Positions 18,512 through 27,091 of a stretch of 64,000 bases of DNA are shown here, in pieces (positions within the stretch are counted from its first letter, which is position 1; the number at the start of each line of letters is the position of its first letter). The stretch is from Anaerolineales bacterium. GTDB lineage: Bacteria > Chloroflexota > Anaerolineae > Aggregatilineales > UBA2796. The DNA is taken from NCBI GenBank assembly GCA_015075625.1, contig JABTTZ010000001.1, positions 806,001-870,000 of the forward strand, read 5' to 3'. Both the position numbers and the translations under genes were made by a program. Under the pieces are notes generated by a model. That model was not told where the DNA came from. It worked only from the letters and a program-made list of their open reading frames with translations, and did not search any database.

Positions 18512-20725
18512 CTACCCTTCCCGCACACCGACGGTTTGTTTCACGGGCAGCGCAACGGAAAAGGTTGTCCCCATGCCGGGTTCGCTTTCTACCCAGATAC
18601 GTCCGGCGTGGGCGTCGATGACCGCCTTCACCAAACTTAAGCCTAACCCAGAGCCGCTCACATCTTCTGCGCCGGCTTGCCGCGCCCGATAGAAGCGCTC
18701 GAAAACCCGCGAGAGCGCCTCTGTCGGAATCCCCACCCCTGTATCGGCAACAGTGATGACCACCCCTTCGGCAACGCTTTGCGCCCCAACCGTAATCCGC
18801 CCCCCCCGCCGCGTGAATTTGAGCGCGTTTTCGATCAGGTTCGTCAGCGCTTGTGTCAGATAATGGCGGTTGCAATGGATGAGCGGGAGATCGGGGGCAA
18901 GGGCAATCGTCAACGCCACGCCGCCCCGCTCGGCTTGCGCCAAATACGCATCGGCTGCGTCCTCCAACAAGGTTTCGACAGGCGTTTCCTCGTAGCCAAT
19001 TCCCCCAATCTGTAAACGCTCTAAATTGAGGATGGTGTGAATGATCTTATCCATCCGCGTCAGCGCCTCGCCAAGCTGGTTCATGTCTTTACGCATGTCT
19101 GGTGTAAAAAGGGCTTCACCATCTTCTTGGAGGAGTTCAAAACAAGACATGGCAGCAAAGAGCGGGTTTTTCAGATTATGGCTCGTCAGTTGGATCATCT
19201 GTGTCTTTTGCCGATCCAGTTCTTTCAGGTCGGTAATGTCGTTCAACACAGCAACATAACCCATCAGCCGCCGCAGCCTTCCTAACGTGCAGAGATAGGT
19301 TTTCCCATTCACGACGAGTTCAAAGGGCGTTTCGCTGCGGCTGTCGTGAATCACTTGTAAAAGGGGATCAAAGGGAGCAACCGCCAAAAACGGCTTTCCA
19401 GAGGCGCGTCCGTCCTCAAAAAGGGCATCCGCCGCAGGGTTGGCAAAGATGATCTGCATGGTGTGATCAAGCGCCATGACTGGGTTTTGTGTGCTGACGA
19501 GAACTGCCTCCAATTGGTTTTTCGCCGTCTCCAATTCCTCTGCCAACCCGCGCTGCCGTTCAAAAAGGCGGCTGTTGGTGATCGCCACTGCTGCCTGTGG
19601 GCTAAGCAGATCAAGCAGCCGTACATCATCTTTATCAAAGCGTTTCCCCATCACCCCCTCAATAACCATCAGAACGCCCATGACATCTCCGGCGAAGATC
19701 AGCGGCGCGGCAATCACCCCACCAAATGATTCCTCCGCATAGGGCATATCGGGAACACCTACCCAATCGCGGTGGTAATCCTCAATGCGCGTGGACTGCC
19801 GGTTGAGCGCAACTTCACCTGCCAAGCCCTCTCCCAATGCCAACCGCCCGCCCAAAAAACCGTCGGGCATGTTGTGGACGGCGGCAAGGGTCAGCCCATC
19901 CTCGGTATTTAAAAAGATCGCCGCGCCGTTTGCCCCCAAAATGCCTGCCGCTTGTCCGGCAACCGTGCTGAGAACTTCCTCCAAGCGGACGCGGCTGGTG
20001 ATCGCCAAGCCGACATCGCGCACCGCCTGAAGCTGAGCGGCACGCCCTGCCAGCGGCTCAATAATCTGCGCTCGCAACAGAGAGTAACTAATAATGAGGA
20101 GGGCGACAGCGCAAAGGTTCAGGCTGATTGCTCGCGCGCGCAGTTCGGGACTGATCAACTCCAACATGATCCCAATGCCGTAGGCATAAATGCCATAGGT
20201 TTGCCAACGGCTCTTGATCTTTGTCCGCCGCTCCCACCCTAAAAGCATCGCCACCGCAGCAAAAGACAGATAAAAGAGTGTGGTAGCGGGGGTGAAGGTA
20301 TAAAGAAGTGTTCCATTGGGGCGGATTGTATAGGGTGGGGTCGTACTGCTGAAGGCAAGGATAGCTTGGGAGGTGATCAAAACCGTCACCATCGTAAGGG
20401 CAATCCAGTTGAAGCGCCGCCCTGCGCCGCCCGTTAACGCGAGGGTGAAAAGGTAGAGTCCCGCACACGCGCCTGTAAACCCCACCTCCATGAGGCGTAT
20501 ACCAAGCGTGGTTAGCTCTGGCAGCCCGCCGACAAATGCCAACGCCCGACTAAGAAGCGCCCCGCTTGACCACAGCATCCCCATAAAGGCAAAGAGGGCA
20601 AAAGCAAGATTCGTCGCGCTGCGGGCATCCTGCCAAAGGATTTGAAGCAGCATGACAAGCGCCAAGACAATTGTCAGGCTGTTTAAGAGCAGAAAGATTG
20701 TGTTTGTAAATCCAGCGGCGTCCAT
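18512..20725 (-). CDS. Membrane sensor histidine kinase: 7TM-GAF-PAS-HisKA-HATPase
   Basis: 737 residues. Residues 1-225 hold about seven TM helices of the histidine-kinase N-terminal 7TM type. A GAF domain spans about 235-395 and a PAS domain about 400-500. The H-box is LTSHNLKNPLFAAM near residue 518 (phosphoacceptor His), followed by N-box LIENALKFTRRGG, G1 VADTGVGIP and G2 GSGLGLSLVKAVIDAH in the ATPase domain. No response regulator is next to it, so it is an orphan kinase. It probably senses a membrane or small-molecule signal and is divergent to the BTAD regulator gene. Confidence 0.93.
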   Translation of the reverse strand: MDAAGFTNTIFLLLNSLTIVLALVMLLQILWQDARSATNLAFALFAFMGMLWSSGALLSRALAFVGGLPELTTLGIRLMEVGFTGACAGLYLFTLALTGGAGRRFNWIALTMVTVLITSQAILAFSSTTPPYTIRPNGTLLYTFTPATTLFYLSFAAVAMLLGWERRTKIKSRWQTYGIYAYGIGIMLELISPELRARAISLNLCAVALLIISYSLLRAQIIEPLAGRAAQLQAVRDVGLAITSRVRLEEVLSTVAGQAAGILGANGAAIFLNTEDGLTLAAVHNMPDGFLGGRLALGEGLAGEVALNRQSTRIEDYHRDWVGVPDMPYAEESFGGVIAAPLIFAGDVMGVLMVIEGVMGKRFDKDDVRLLDLLSPQAAVAITNSRLFERQRGLAEELETAKNQLEAVLVSTQNPVMALDHTMQIIFANPAADALFEDGRASGKPFLAVAPFDPLLQVIHDSRSETPFELVVNGKTYLCTLGRLRRLMGYVAVLNDITDLKELDRQKTQMIQLTSHNLKNPLFAAMSCFELLQEDGEALFTPDMRKDMNQLGEALTRMDKIIHTILNLERLQIGGIGYEETPVETLLEDAADAYLAQAERGGVALTIALAPDLPLIHCNRHYLTQALTNLIENALKFTRRGGRITVGAQSVAEGVVITVADTGVGIPTEALSRVFERFYRARQAGAEDVSGSGLGLSLVKAVIDAHAGRIWVESEPGMGTTFSVALPVKQTVGVREG

Positions 20726-20812
20726 AAGCGATTTTTCAGCATGTCTTTACCAGGGGGAGTGTACCCCACTCAATAGCAGCCTCTGCTATAAAGTTGCCTT
20801 TATGTCTTGGGT

Positions 20813-20841
20813 TTGAATTATCGTCAGACTTATCTTATACT
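20813..20841 (+). promoter_or_regulatory. Sigma70-type promoter
   Basis: TTGAAT (20813-20818) and TATACT (20836-20841) are separated by 17 bp, in an AT-rich gap 43 bp upstream of the regulator gene. It would drive the regulator and the coupled glycosyltransferase. Confidence 0.6.
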
Positions 20842-20884
20842 AACAAACAGAACAGCAGCAGCCATGTATCAAAAGTTCTAATTT

Positions 20885-21508
20885 ATGAACACCCTAGATC
20901 ACACATATCCTAGTCAAGCCTCGTTGGTCGTCCTCCATCCACACCAACGGCAGAGCCGTAGACTGATCGCGCACCTTCTTCAACGGGATGGTCATACGCT
21001 GATTCCTGTGACGCTCACTGCTGATGGCATTGATGCCGAGGCACTTTGGCGGGCAATTGGGATAGCCCTTCAGGACTGGTATAATATTACCCTTCCTCCC
21101 CGCCCCGCTGAGGATTTGGCGGCAGCAAAGATTCTTGCCGAGCGCCTAGCTGCCCTTAAACCATATATGGTTATCATTGATTCCTATGATCGGACGGATA
21201 GTGACTCTGCCCAGAGTCTGATGCACACCCTGATCCCCTATATCTCAGAGGGCTGTCAGATTATCCTCGAAGGGCGTCATCTCCCCTTACCGTTGCTCAC
21301 TTCTGCTGCCTTACGCCCTCATACCACGCTTTATCCCCTCAATGAGGGTCGGCTGATGATCAATTATGGGGTGGAAGGCGATGGGCGTCATGTGCTGGAA
21401 GTGCGGGCGAATGGACGGGGACGTGTTTTTGTCAATGGACGTGAGATTTCCTCGTGGGATGGTGATCTGCCACGTATTTCTTGTGGATCGCGGGATGATC
21501 ACCCGTGA
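20885..21508 (+). CDS. BTAD-type regulator, N-terminal part (probably frameshifted from the next entry)
   Basis: 207 residues: a region resembling a P-loop-free sensor or NTPase-like lobe (LVVLHPHQRQSRRLIAHLL, YMVIIDSYDRTDSD, IILEGRHLPLPLL), then the start of a winged-helix/FHA-like segment (GRGRVFVNGREISSWDGDL). After DGDLPR the frame leaves family-like sequence and stops within about 10 codons. The sequence resumes at VFLVDRGMITRDEIFREFW in the +1 frame. Reading 20885-22097 with one base skipped near 21480 gives one protein of about 403 residues. Either the gene is broken, there is an assembly error, or the frame is shifted during translation. Confidence 0.65.
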   Translation: MNTLDHTYPSQASLVVLHPHQRQSRRLIAHLLQRDGHTLIPVTLTADGIDAEALWRAIGIALQDWYNITLPPRPAEDLAAAKILAERLAALKPYMVIIDSYDRTDSDSAQSLMHTLIPYISEGCQIILEGRHLPLPLLTSAALRPHTTLYPLNEGRLMINYGVEGDGRHVLEVRANGRGRVFVNGREISSWDGDLPRISCGSRDDHP

Positions 21509-22097
21509 TGAGATTTTCAGGGAATTTTGGCAAAACCTAACAACCAAAGAAGCCACAAACGTGTTTCATGTGACGAAGCGAAAAATTAAAGAACTTTTAG
21601 GCTTTGACCTCACCACCTATCAGGGGGGATTTTATATACTCTCTCCAAAGATTGATCTTCGCTATGATACGGCATTGTTCCGTGAGTATGTCCAAAGGGC
21701 GGGAGTCGCCCCTGACAACGAGGCAGCAGAATTGTTATATAATGCTTTGGAGCTTTATCATGGCGTGTTCCTTGCCCCCATTCAGGCTGCCTGGGCGCAA
21801 ACACGCCGTGAGGAACTAACTAGTCTCTATATTGATGCACTCATTGCTTTAGCACGAATTTGTGAGCGAGACGACGAGAAACTGCAAGCACTTGGGTTTT
21901 ACCAACGGGCGAACTATCTTCACCCCTTGCGGGAAGACGCCATTCGTGGACTTATGACCATTCACGCCCAGCTAGGGCGAAGCGCAGAAGCCATGAACAT
22001 CTACAAAATGTTGGCGGACCGCTTAGCGCACAAATTAAAGGTGCTGCCTGATCCAACCACCACAGCACTTGCCGAACACATTCGAGAGAGCGGGTGA
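21366..22097 (+). CDS. BTAD-domain transcriptional regulator, C-terminal part
   Basis: The meaningful sequence starts near 21470 (FLVDRGMITRDEIFREFW); codons before that are a shadow of the other frame. KEATNVFHVTKRKIKELLG is the winged-helix DNA-binding segment seen in SARP/AfsR-like and Chloroflexota BTAD regulators. Residues after about 110 form the all-helical bacterial transcriptional activator domain (LYHGVFLAPIQAAW, ALGFYQRANYLHPLREDA, LGRSAEAMNIYKMLADRL). The stop overlaps the start of the GT4 gene (GTGA, 22094-22097). It probably continues the preceding entry after a one-base shift. Confidence 0.75.
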   Translation: MGWKAMGVMCWKCGRMDGDVFLSMDVRFPRGMVICHVFLVDRGMITRDEIFREFWQNLTTKEATNVFHVTKRKIKELLGFDLTTYQGGFYILSPKIDLRYDTALFREYVQRAGVAPDNEAAELLYNALELYHGVFLAPIQAAWAQTRREELTSLYIDALIALARICERDDEKLQALGFYQRANYLHPLREDAIRGLMTIHAQLGRSAEAMNIYKMLADRLAHKLKVLPDPTTTALAEHIRESG

Positions 22098-23335
22098 ACA
22101 CCGCCGCCCTCAGCGCCTTTATTGAGGCGGAGTCACGGGCATTAATCCCCCCAGCGGGAATGACCGCCCCCGCCGTAGCGCCCTCTGTGCAGCGCGTGGC
22201 GATCCTCAGCGAGGCATTTCTTCCCAAAGTGGATGGCGTCACACGGAGCGCTTTGTTAACCGTTCGCCACCTCCAAAACACAGGGAGGGAGGTCATTATT
22301 TTTGCCCCGTCCCCCGCCCCAACGCATATTGGCACAACACCCGTCATTACCCTTCCCGCCCTTCCCCTCCCCACCTTTCCCGAAACGCGCATCGCGCTGC
22401 CTTTTTTGCCCATCGTCGCGCTGCTGCGGCGCTTTCGCCCAGATATCATTCACCTTTTTAGCCCCTTCAGTTTAGGCACGGCAGGGATGCTTGCCGGTGG
22501 CATCCTTCGTCTGCCCGTGATCGCCAATTATCAAACCGATCTCCCCGCCTACACCGCCAGCTATGGCTTCCCCGCGCTCCGCCAGACCTTTATCGGGGCA
22601 ATCCGTTGGCTGCACAACGGCTGCACACGTACCCTTGCCCCAACGTTGGGGGTGGCGGAAACGGTTCGCCAGTGGGGGCTGCGGCGGGTGCATGTGTGGG
22701 GGCGAGGGGTGGATAGCGTTCGTTTCGACCCCGCCCATCGTGATCCGATGTGGCGAGAGCGCCTCTTGGGGGGGCGTTCGCCAGAATCACTACTATGCCT
22801 TTACGTCGGGCGTTTGGCACGGGAAAAATCGCTCGATGTGCTGCGCGACCTTGCCGCCGAAAAAGATATTGCGCTCACCCTTGTTGGGGGAGGGAGTTAC
22901 GAAAGGGAGATTGCCCGCCTTTTGAACAGCAATGGGCGAAGGGCGCACTTTATGGGCGAACTGCATGGGGATGATTTGGCTTATGCTTATGCAGCGGCGG
23001 ATGTGTTCGTCTTTCCCGGCGCCAAAGAAACCTTTGGTCAGGTCATTTTAGAGGCGTTGGCATCTGGGCTGCCTGTCATCGCGATCAATGCTGGCGGACC
23101 CGCTGGCATCATCACCGATGGAATAACGGGTTATCTTTGTGCCGAGGGTGATAGTGCCGCCTTTGCTGCCCATGCCCGTCGCTTACAAGCCAACCCTACC
23201 TTGCGGGGAGGCATGGCGGACGCCGGACGGCGCTATGCTTTGGAGCGCTCTTGGGCGCTAATTATGGGCGAATTAGAGCGCCATTATGGGGAAGTCATGG
23301 CGCTCCATCGTCGTTATATGCCATCCCTGTCCTAG
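22094..23335 (+). CDS. GT4-family glycosyltransferase (alpha-mannosyltransferase / SqdX-like)
   Basis: 413 residues with a GT-B fold. VAILSEAFLPKVDGVTRSA opens the acceptor domain, and IHLFSPFSLGTAGM with IANYQTDLPAYTASYGF resembles GDP-mannose- or UDP-sulfoquinovose-using transferases such as MgtA/PimB or SqdX. The donor motif is FPGAKETFGQVILEALASG. It starts with GTG at 22094, overlapping the regulator stop by four bases, so its translation depends on the regulator. The stop overlaps that of the next, convergent gene at CTAG (23332-23335). A role in glycolipid synthesis is likely but not proven. Confidence 0.88.
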   Translation: MNTAALSAFIEAESRALIPPAGMTAPAVAPSVQRVAILSEAFLPKVDGVTRSALLTVRHLQNTGREVIIFAPSPAPTHIGTTPVITLPALPLPTFPETRIALPFLPIVALLRRFRPDIIHLFSPFSLGTAGMLAGGILRLPVIANYQTDLPAYTASYGFPALRQTFIGAIRWLHNGCTRTLAPTLGVAETVRQWGLRRVHVWGRGVDSVRFDPAHRDPMWRERLLGGRSPESLLCLYVGRLAREKSLDVLRDLAAEKDIALTLVGGGSYEREIARLLNSNGRRAHFMGELHGDDLAYAYAAADVFVFPGAKETFGQVILEALASGLPVIAINAGGPAGIITDGITGYLCAEGDSAAFAAHARRLQANPTLRGGMADAGRRYALERSWALIMGELERHYGEVMALHRRYMPSLS

Positions 23336-24393
23336 TTGAATGCCCAGGCAAGAATCGTCTCATTGGGTGGAAGTTCACGAATTGCCGTTGGGGAACCGTC
23401 CGCCCCTTGGTAGCCCTTCAGATCAACCTCGATCACCCGCCCGCGCCGCGTGAGGATGCGCAGGGTTGCCCCTTGCCCAAGCCCTAAGACAGGCACTGCA
23501 CTCCGCAGTTGACCCGCCGATGCGCCGGGCGCTTTCCGTGCCGGGTACGCCTCTGGGGAGAGCGCGACGATACGTCCATCCTCAGTAAGGACGACGATGT
23601 TACCTGTTCTCATCAGGGAGAGAACGCCCACCAATGAGTCCCCTTTGGGAAGGGTCATTGCCAACGCCCCGGCGCCGGGGATTGTTCGCTCTGGAAAGCG
23701 TGACCAGCGCCCCTGACGGCTGAGGGCGAAGGCATCGCCGTTCCCCGCTGGAATCGCCTCCACCACTGAATCACCGGGAAGCAAGCCCCGCAGAAGTTTT
23801 TCGCCCTTAGCCGCGTGAGTTGCCACAACCCCGGTAAGTAGGTGATACAGATAGCCATTTGCCGTTCGCAGCAGCAAAAAGCGGCGTTCCTCCACACGGG
23901 CGCGATCCAAGATGGTGACAAGGGTGTTTGGCTGCCCAAGGGGAATTGCCCCACTGCCTGCCTCTGGTATAGGGAGATCATCAAGACGGAAGGCATAAGC
24001 GCGAGATTCCGCCGTGATCCCATAAAGGGCAGCGCCAGACGAGGTAATCAGAAAATGGGTGTCTAGACCAATCACTCGTTCTTCATCCAACAGCGAGGCA
24101 AGAGAGGCGTTTATCTCAATGCGATCCCGTCCATAGGCAAGGAGTCGCTGCCCATGCTCCCCGCTGACCATCCGTTCTAGGGCTTGAACGCGCTGGCGAA
24201 GGGAGTTGATGTCGTCAGACGGTGTGCCGCTGATCGCTTGACGACGCAGGCGAATGACTTCTGCCCGCAAGTCCTCATTCTGTTTATCCAAAAAAGCAAG
24301 GCGATCCGCCAGCATCCGAATTAGGGCGGGCGCAGAGAAAGGACGCTGTTCCACCTCTGCAATCCACCACTGGGCGTCGTTTTTGTCCAACAT
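23332..24393 (-). CDS. Coiled-coil protein with GyrA C-terminal-like beta-propeller
   Basis: 353 residues. Residues 20-80 form an amphipathic coiled coil (LAFLDKQNEDLRAEVIRLRR, LRQRVQALERMV). The rest is a series of four-stranded blades like those of the DNA gyrase/topoisomerase IV subunit A C-terminus: FLLLRTANGYLYHL, IVVLTEDGRIVALSPEAYPA and LRILTRRGRVIEVDLKGYQG. No gyrase catalytic domain or active-site tyrosine region is present, so it is not a gyrase. It may bind or wrap DNA, but that is inferred from the fold only. It lies divergent to clpC. Confidence 0.65.
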   Translation of the reverse strand: MLDKNDAQWWIAEVEQRPFSAPALIRMLADRLAFLDKQNEDLRAEVIRLRRQAISGTPSDDINSLRQRVQALERMVSGEHGQRLLAYGRDRIEINASLASLLDEERVIGLDTHFLITSSGAALYGITAESRAYAFRLDDLPIPEAGSGAIPLGQPNTLVTILDRARVEERRFLLLRTANGYLYHLLTGVVATHAAKGEKLLRGLLPGDSVVEAIPAGNGDAFALSRQGRWSRFPERTIPGAGALAMTLPKGDSLVGVLSLMRTGNIVVLTEDGRIVALSPEAYPARKAPGASAGQLRSAVPVLGLGQGATLRILTRRGRVIEVDLKGYQGADGSPTAIRELPPNETILAWAFN

Positions 24394-24454
24394 GCGGTGT
24401 CTCTCCTAATTGGTGTCGGGAGGGGGATTTATTTTAGAGGAAAGGAGGTCATCC

Positions 24455-27091
24455 GTGAAGGGTAACCCAATGAGCAGCCGATTTCACCTTAGTAAGCCAC
24501 AAACCGCCGCAGAAGAAATTCGATCACTATCGGAATGGCGCAAAACCCTCACTTCATTTACCATTATGAGCAGATTGTGTGATAGGGACACAGAGCGGAT
24601 TGCTATGCCGGATATTTCCGATCAAGAAATACGTGAACGGTGCAGTTATCTCTTGAGCGCAGCCGCCGAGGAAGCATCGCGCCTGCGTCATGATTACATA
24701 GGTACAGAGCATTTATACATTGCCCTTACCCAATGGGAGGGAGGTATTGCTCACCGCTTGCTGATTTCCTCTGGGCTAGACCCCCGTACCGTGCGCAACG
24801 AGATTCGCCGCGAATCTGGGGCAAACGATCCCACTGAGGCAATCTTGACTAAAGAGCAAACCCTCACCCCACGTTCCCACCGCGTTCTTGCCCATGCTGT
24901 GCGCCTTGCCGACGAACGCGATGATGATGTCGGTGATGCGCATCTGATGCTGGCGCTGCTCACCGCCGGGGTAGAGGGTGTCCCTATGCGCAAAATGGCG
25001 ACAATGGGCGTCGATCTAGAAGCCTGGAAAGATGTCGTTGAGGATGCACTCTTACCCGAAGATGCCCTTGATGATTCCGATGAATACCTGACCCTTGAGG
25101 AGGAAGTCCCGCCGCCACCACGTGGCAACAACCCCTTTTCCTTGCCGCCCAAAGAAAGCGGGCGCGAAAAGGAGTCTCCCTTTCGTTTGTCATCGTCCTT
25201 TCGCCCTTTTGGGTCACCCTTCAATTCTCCTTTTACACCACGCAATGACCCCGACACCCGCGAACGCCCCAGTGGGACGGGTGCGCTTGGTACACCCCTG
25301 TTGGATCGTTATGGGCGCGATCTGACGAAACTAGCGACAGAAAGCAAGCTGACGCCCGTTGTTGGGCGGGAAAAAGAGATTCGTGCCTTAGCCCGAACGC
25401 TCACCCGCAGCAAGAAAAATAATCCGCTCTTGGTGGGCGATGCTGGTGTGGGAAAAACGGCTGTTGTCGAAGGGCTTGCCCACGCCATTGCCGAGGGAAA
25501 AGCGCCGGGACCACTGTTGAATCGGCGCATTATCCAGATTGAGATCGGGACTCTTCTTGCCGGCACAAGTCTGCGCGGTCAGTTTGAGGAACGCCTTGTC
25601 GGGATTCTGGATGAGGTAAAACATGCTGGCAATGTGATCCTGTTCATTGACGAGATTCACACCATCGTTGGGGCGGGGGATACCATTGACAGCAACCTTG
25701 ATGCCGCAAACATCCTGAAGCCCGCCCTCTCGCGGGGGGAGATCATGTGCATTGGGGCGACAACCCACGAGGAATACCGCCGCGCCATTGCCCAAGACTC
25801 CGCGCTGGATCGTCGCTTTCGGATGATCGACATTGGCGAACCAACCCTTGATGAGACAATCACCATTCTCGGTCATGCCAAAAACGGCTTTGAGACGCAC
25901 CATAAGGTGATCATTACCGCCGACGCGCTGGAGGCTGCTGCCCGTCTCTCCACACGCTATATGCAAAACCGCCGCCAGCCCGATAAGGCGCTTGACCTCA
26001 TGGACGAAGCCTGCGCACGGATCGTCATTCAGACCGGGGCGCTCAGTGTTGGGCAGCCGAACCAAAATGCCCGCCAGGTGACGGCGGAAACGATTGCCGA
26101 GGTCTTGGCAGAGTGGACGGGCATCCCCGTCACCCAAATTACCACCGACGAACGGCAGCGCTTTCACCATATGGAAAAGGTCTTGAAAAGCCGCGTCGTG
26201 GGTCAGGATCATGCGGTTGCCACCGTTGCCGATGCGATCAAGTCAAACCGTGCGGGCTTATCCGATCCACGCCGCCCGATTGGGGCATTCCTCTTTTTGG
26301 GACCCAGCGGCGTGGGAAAGACGGAACTGGCGAAGGCGTTAGCCGCCTTTATGTTTGGCGCGGATGACGCACTGATCCGCCTGGATATGTCCGAATTTCA
26401 CGACGAGCATACCGTTGCCCGACTCATTGGCTCACCACCCGGCTACAAAGATTCGCAAAAAGGCGGGCAGCTTACCGAGGCGCTTCGCCGCCACCCCTAT
26501 GCCGTTGTCTTGTTGGACGAGGTAGAGAAGGCGTCCCCCGCCGTCTTTGATATTTTCCTCCAAATTTTTGATGACGGGCGGCTGACAGACTCACGCGGGG
26601 CAACGGTAGACGCCCGCCAAGCGGTTTGGATCATGACCAGTAATGTGGGGACGGCACTGGCAAGCAAAGGCGGGATGGGATTCGGAGCCAGCGATGCGAC
26701 CACCCCAGAGGAACATACCTACCGCGCCGCGCTCAAAAAGTTTTTCCGTCCCGAATTTCTGAACCGCCTTGATGAGGTGATCATCTTCCGCCCCCTCGGA
26801 CGGGAGGCATTGGAAACCATCCTCGATCTTCAGCTTGCCGAAGTTCGCGCCCGCCTCAGCGATCAGGGCGTATCGTTTGCCCTCACACCCACCGGACGCG
26901 ATTTAATCTTGGCGCAAGGCACAGATGCCGTCAATGGCGCACGCCCCTTACGGCGGGCGCTGGCACGACTGGTGATCCGCCCCTTAGGGCGTTGGCTGGT
27001 TGGCACGTCTGCTCCCGTCGGGGGGGTAATTCTAGCGGATCAGAATCCCGCCGACCCAGACGGGCTGATATTTGAATGGGCGCGTTCGTGA
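24455..27091 (+). CDS. clpC: ClpC/ClpA-type AAA+ unfoldase of the Clp protease
   Basis: About 878 residues. The frame opens at 24410, but a strong AAAGGAGGT (24441-24449) lies five bases before GTG at 24455, which fixes the start. A double Clp N-domain lies at about 50-200 (YIGTEHLYIAL, VGDAHLMLALL), followed by a linker rich in Pro, Ser and Phe. AAA1 has GDAGVGKTAVVEGLA near 327 and LFIDEIHTIVGAG; AAA2 has GPSGVGKTELAKALA near 615 and VVLLDEVEKA. MGFGAS matches the position and pattern of the ClpP-docking loop. The coiled-coil middle domain expected between AAA1 and AAA2 of true ClpC is absent. Its 3' end overlaps the kinase gene by 16 bp. Confidence 0.93.
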   Translation: MKGNPMSSRFHLSKPQTAAEEIRSLSEWRKTLTSFTIMSRLCDRDTERIAMPDISDQEIRERCSYLLSAAAEEASRLRHDYIGTEHLYIALTQWEGGIAHRLLISSGLDPRTVRNEIRRESGANDPTEAILTKEQTLTPRSHRVLAHAVRLADERDDDVGDAHLMLALLTAGVEGVPMRKMATMGVDLEAWKDVVEDALLPEDALDDSDEYLTLEEEVPPPPRGNNPFSLPPKESGREKESPFRLSSSFRPFGSPFNSPFTPRNDPDTRERPSGTGALGTPLLDRYGRDLTKLATESKLTPVVGREKEIRALARTLTRSKKNNPLLVGDAGVGKTAVVEGLAHAIAEGKAPGPLLNRRIIQIEIGTLLAGTSLRGQFEERLVGILDEVKHAGNVILFIDEIHTIVGAGDTIDSNLDAANILKPALSRGEIMCIGATTHEEYRRAIAQDSALDRRFRMIDIGEPTLDETITILGHAKNGFETHHKVIITADALEAAARLSTRYMQNRRQPDKALDLMDEACARIVIQTGALSVGQPNQNARQVTAETIAEVLAEWTGIPVTQITTDERQRFHHMEKVLKSRVVGQDHAVATVADAIKSNRAGLSDPRRPIGAFLFLGPSGVGKTELAKALAAFMFGADDALIRLDMSEFHDEHTVARLIGSPPGYKDSQKGGQLTEALRRHPYAVVLLDEVEKASPAVFDIFLQIFDDGRLTDSRGATVDARQAVWIMTSNVGTALASKGGMGFGASDATTPEEHTYRAALKKFFRPEFLNRLDEVIIFRPLGREALETILDLQLAEVRARLSDQGVSFALTPTGRDLILAQGTDAVNGARPLRRALARLVIRPLGRWLVGTSAPVGGVILADQNPADPDGLIFEWARS

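Noticed and set aside
24751-25257. Long reverse-strand frame inside clpC
   Set aside because: It is a shadow of the ClpC reading frame in high-GC DNA, Ser/Arg-rich with no family features.
25388-26212. Reverse-strand frame of 274 codons within clpC
   Set aside because: Covers both AAA1 motifs in antisense; no protein family features.
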